Shown: in pieces, positions 61,639-64,000 of the stretch
How the letters are laid out: every line of letters starts with the position of its first letter
Numbering within the stretch: position 1 is the first letter of the stretch
From: Tsuneonella dongtanensis
Lineage (GTDB): Bacteria > Pseudomonadota > Alphaproteobacteria > Sphingomonadales > Sphingomonadaceae
Assembly: GCF_001698205.1 (NCBI RefSeq)
Contig: NZ_CP016591.1
Coordinates: forward strand, 186,001 to 250,000
DNA: 64,000 nucleotides
Direction of reading: 5' to 3'
The notes under the pieces: generated by a model
Databases searched by the model: none
What the model was told of the DNA's origin: nothing
What the model saw: only the letters and a program-made list of their open reading frames with translations
Program-made: the position numbers and the translations under genes

Positions 61639-62754
61639 TCAGGCAGTCGCGAACAACCCTGCCAGTGCTGTCCGGTCGATGCCGTAGTGATGGCCCAGTG
61701 CGCCCGAGATCACTCCGCCAAGGTCTGCGGTCGGCTTGAGATCGCGCCCCTCGAACAGCGAATCGTGCGAAAGCCCGGGCCAGTCCGCGACCACCGGCTG
61801 GCCCTTGCCGAGCGCTCCGCCAAGGAGGAACGCGGCCGAGGCGGTACCATGGTCGGTCCCCTGCGTTCCGTTGACCGCCGCCGTCCGCCCGAATTCGGTC
61901 GCGACGATAACCAGAGTTTCGCTCCAGGCCGCACCCAGGCCTGCCTTGAGCTCGGCGAGCAGTCGGTCGAGCCCGCGCAGCTGACCCGCGAGCCTGCCCT
62001 TCTGGTTGGAATGGGTATCCCACCCTCCGGTTTCGATCATCATCACCCGCGCACCATCCGCAGGGGCAAGAAGCGATGCGGCAAGCTTGCCGAGGTCGCC
62101 GCCGTTGCGGCCGTCATTGCCGGCAAGGTCGCCAGCGAGCTCCTTCGTCTTGATCGCTTCGGCCCACATCGGGGCCAGTTGCGCATCTGCGGCATACAAG
62201 TCGCCCAAACGGAGCAGCAGGTCCTGGCTCGCGTCGGGCAGACGGTTGGGCGAATAGGTCGCGACCTGCTGGTTGCCGCGAAGCGCCAGCGGCACGGCTG
62301 GCGCAAGCGCGAGCGCTTCGTTCTCGCCGGGAAGCAGCGGGAGGAGCCGCCCCAGCCAGCCGGTCCTCAGACCGTATGGCGCCGCGGCCCCGCTTTCGAG
62401 CACGTTCTGCCCGTCGAAATGCGACCGGTCGCGATAGGCGGTCGCGACAGCATGAAAGGCACGCGCTTCGCCGGCGGCGAACAGGCCTGCGGTTGCCTGC
62501 ATCTCCGGGTGAAGCCCGAACATCCCGTCGAGCGGGATCGGTGCATCGTCGCGCAACGCGCCGCGCAGCGAGGCCAGCGCCGGATCGCCGACCGGTGGCA
62601 CGATCGCGAGCCCGTCGGCAGCGCCGCGCTGGATCAGGAAAACAAGCCGCTTGTCGGTCTGGGCGGCCGCGAAGGCTGCCGAGGGAAGCAGCGTGATCGC
62701 TCCCAGCAGCCCGCCCGCTGCAAGCAGGCGTCGGCGATCGATCTGCGTGGTCAT
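61639..62754 (-). CDS. DUF1501 family exported protein
   Basis: A 371-residue protein with a twin-arginine-type signal (DRRRLLAAGGLLGAITLLPS). The DUF1501 hallmark segments are present: FLIQRGAADGLAIVPP, RSHFDGQNVLESGA, MIETGGWDTHSNQKG and VIVATEFGRTAAVNGTQGTD followed by HGTASAAFLLG. The family is related to the alkaline phosphatase/sulfatase fold, but enzymatic activity is not established. It follows the DUF1800 gene on the minus strand with near-contact. The ATG at 62754 has GGAGG 8 bases upstream; ATG at 62760 overlaps the upstream stop and is the alternative. Confidence 0.88.
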   Translation of the reverse strand: MTTQIDRRRLLAAGGLLGAITLLPSAAFAAAQTDKRLVFLIQRGAADGLAIVPPVGDPALASLRGALRDDAPIPLDGMFGLHPEMQATAGLFAAGEARAFHAVATAYRDRSHFDGQNVLESGAAAPYGLRTGWLGRLLPLLPGENEALALAPAVPLALRGNQQVATYSPNRLPDASQDLLLRLGDLYAADAQLAPMWAEAIKTKELAGDLAGNDGRNGGDLGKLAASLLAPADGARVMMIETGGWDTHSNQKGRLAGQLRGLDRLLAELKAGLGAAWSETLVIVATEFGRTAAVNGTQGTDHGTASAAFLLGGALGKGQPVVADWPGLSHDSLFEGRDLKPTADLGGVISGALGHHYGIDRTALAGLFATA

Positions 62755-62759
62755 CGACA

Positions 62760-64000
62760 TCACCTCCGGAGGAATTCGGGGCTGGCGAACAGGAGCGCCA
62801 GGCCGGTCGAGGGCTGTTCGGCCCGCGCGATCGCCTGATTGGTCATCGGCGATAGGCCATCGGGCGCGACAGCTTCGGCGATCGCTCGCGGATCGACGGC
62901 GTTTCCGCGCCGGTTGGCGATCTGCTGGGCAACCTCGACCCGAGTCATCAGCGCTCCGGGCCCGGCCCAGTCGGCTGCGGTATCGCCGAACCCTGCCGGG
63001 CTGCCCGGTCGCCAGACGGGCATCCCCAGCTGCTGGAAGAGCGCAGGCGCGGCCCTCTGCTGGGGCAATTGCGGCGAACCGCTCGCCCGCAGGGCCGCGA
63101 CCGTCCAGTCCCACGGGTTCCGGAACTTGGCTGCATCGCCGTTCCAAGCCTCGGGCGAATCGATCAGCGCGCGATAGAGCGTCGGCAAGTCTCCCTGTCC
63201 TTCCAGGAACGCCTTTTCGAGCCGCGCGACCATTGCGGGCGGCGGATCGTCGGCAGCAAAGTGCCGGGCGAGCTTCGTCGCGACATGGCGCGCGGTCGAT
63301 GGCGAGCGAGCGAGGTCGCGCAGGACCGCGAGCGCCTGCTCGGCTCCATCGTCGGGATATTGCTTTCCGAGAATCGTGCGTGTGCCCGGTTCGTGCAGCG
63401 GTTCGACGAAGGCGGTCTCCCCGGGCGCCGCATTCGGCATCAGCCGCGCGAGGGGTCCGGCGCGCAGGCCTGCCAGCGACCATCCGGTCAGAGCGCGCGC
63501 AAGTTCGGTAACATCTGCCTGGCTGTATCCGGTGCGCACGCCAAGCGTGTGCAATTCGAGGATTTCGCGCGCGAGATTCTCGTTGAGGCCGCGCTGGCGC
63601 CCGTTCGCGCGATTGCCGCGTTGCGCGATCCGGCTGTTGGGTCCCACCGATTGCGCCTGGTCGAGGAACAGCAGCATCGCCGGATGCAGGACCGCGGCCA
63701 CCAGCATGTCGTGAAAGTTTCCCATCACATGCGGGCGGATCGCTTCGAATTCGTAATTGCCCGCGAGCGGAACCACCGGCTGCTTGTCGGCCGATATGGC
63801 GAAGTGGTTGGACCAGAAGTGGACGAGGCGTTCGGCGAACGGCGTGTCGGTCGCAACGGCAGACGCCAGCCGGGCGTTGACCGCACCGATATAGGCCATG
63901 CGCAGCCCGTTGACGCGCTGGATATTGGCCGGACGGTTTTCCGATTCCTGGACGCTGTCCATCGCGGCGTCCATTCCGGGCGCCATGGCCGCATCCTCGC
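62760..64000 (-). CDS. DUF1800 family protein, 5' end beyond the window
   Basis: At least 413 residues are visible and the frame is still open at base 64000, so the N-terminus is missing. The DUF1800 landmarks are present: RLVHFWSNHFAISADKQ, GLNENLAREILELHTLGV with YSQADVTELARALTGWSLAG, and ATKLARHFAADDPPPAMVAR. Family members are typically 450-550 residues with an export signal, so roughly 50-130 residues lie outside. The function is unknown; DUF1800 and DUF1501 genes are regularly adjacent, as here, with one-base stop/start overlap, implying a shared role at the envelope. Confidence 0.88.
   Translation of the reverse strand, partial: EDAAMAPGMDAAMDSVQESENRPANIQRVNGLRMAYIGAVNARLASAVATDTPFAERLVHFWSNHFAISADKQPVVPLAGNYEFEAIRPHVMGNFHDMLVAAVLHPAMLLFLDQAQSVGPNSRIAQRGNRANGRQRGLNENLAREILELHTLGVRTGYSQADVTELARALTGWSLAGLRAGPLARLMPNAAPGETAFVEPLHEPGTRTILGKQYPDDGAEQALAVLRDLARSPSTARHVATKLARHFAADDPPPAMVARLEKAFLEGQGDLPTLYRALIDSPEAWNGDAAKFRNPWDWTVAALRASGSPQLPQQRAAPALFQQLGMPVWRPGSPAGFGDTAADWAGPGALMTRVEVAQQIANRRGNAVDPRAIAEAVAPDGLSPMTNQAIARAEQPSTGLALLFASPEFLRR

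Overview
This is a GC-rich, gene-dense stretch of an alphaproteobacterial chromosome. The best fit is Sphingomonadales, probably family Erythrobacteraceae. That rests on gene content: CtrA, a DUF4167 RNA-binding-type protein behind prfA-prmC, a CDC48-type AAA ATPase, paired DUF1800/DUF1501 proteins, a CHASE3/HisKA_2 kinase, and RpoB and RpoN sequences of the usual alphaproteobacterial form. The family assignment is inference. I saw no rRNA, CRISPR array, transposase, integrase or prophage gene, so this reads as core chromosome. The unusual signals are mostly between the genes.

Layout. 1-6.5 kb: aldehyde metabolism and detoxification (succinate-semialdehyde-type dehydrogenase, DUF1963 protein, glutathione-dependent formaldehyde dehydrogenase, VOC protein, ProX-type deacylase, amidohydrolase). 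6.5-15.2 kb: rpoB and rpoC on the minus strand, with a tRNA-Leu-shaped RNA element between them that has no room for an anticodon. 15.2-18.4 kb: a structured rpoB promoter/leader, a small DUF2975/XRE module with repeated operator-like sites, then rplJ-rplL facing away from rpoBC. 18.4-28.2 kb: lipoproteins, a CPA2 antiporter operon, a MATE exporter, groESL with a CIRCE element, a class A beta-lactamase-like protein and a DJ-1/PfpI protein. 28.3-36.1 kb: polA, a histidine kinase, an MscS channel and the CDC48 ATPase. 36.4-42.0 kb: a plus-strand run of scoA, a lipoprotein, scoB, a GST, a nitronate monooxygenase and an MFS transporter. 42.0-49.5 kb, minus strand: lnt-metK, then hisS-prfA-prmC-DUF4167, with a truncated second copy of the prfA start left behind hisS. 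49.5-64 kb: M61 peptidase, inorganic pyrophosphatase, pmbA and an MscS/BON channel, lptB-rpoN with a run of hairpins between them, ctrA, a TSUP permease, trmB, DUF3592, PilZ, and a DUF1501/DUF1800 pair cut by the window edge.

How it fits together. Most genes are housekeeping: transcription (rpoB, rpoC, rpoN), translation (rplJ, rplL, hisS, prfA, prmC, trmB, metK), envelope (lnt, lptB, lipoproteins), protein quality control (groESL, CDC48, PmbA, M61) and cell cycle (ctrA). The points most worth following up are the anticodon-less tRNA-like element in the rpoB-rpoC transcript, a set of short perfect palindromes whose arms differ but stay complementary (upstream of rpoB and of rpoN, with a related hairpin near 16.6 kb), the prfA 5' duplication, and a minus-strand terminator near 36.2 kb with no gene in front of it. 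All calls come from reading the sequence; no database search was run.
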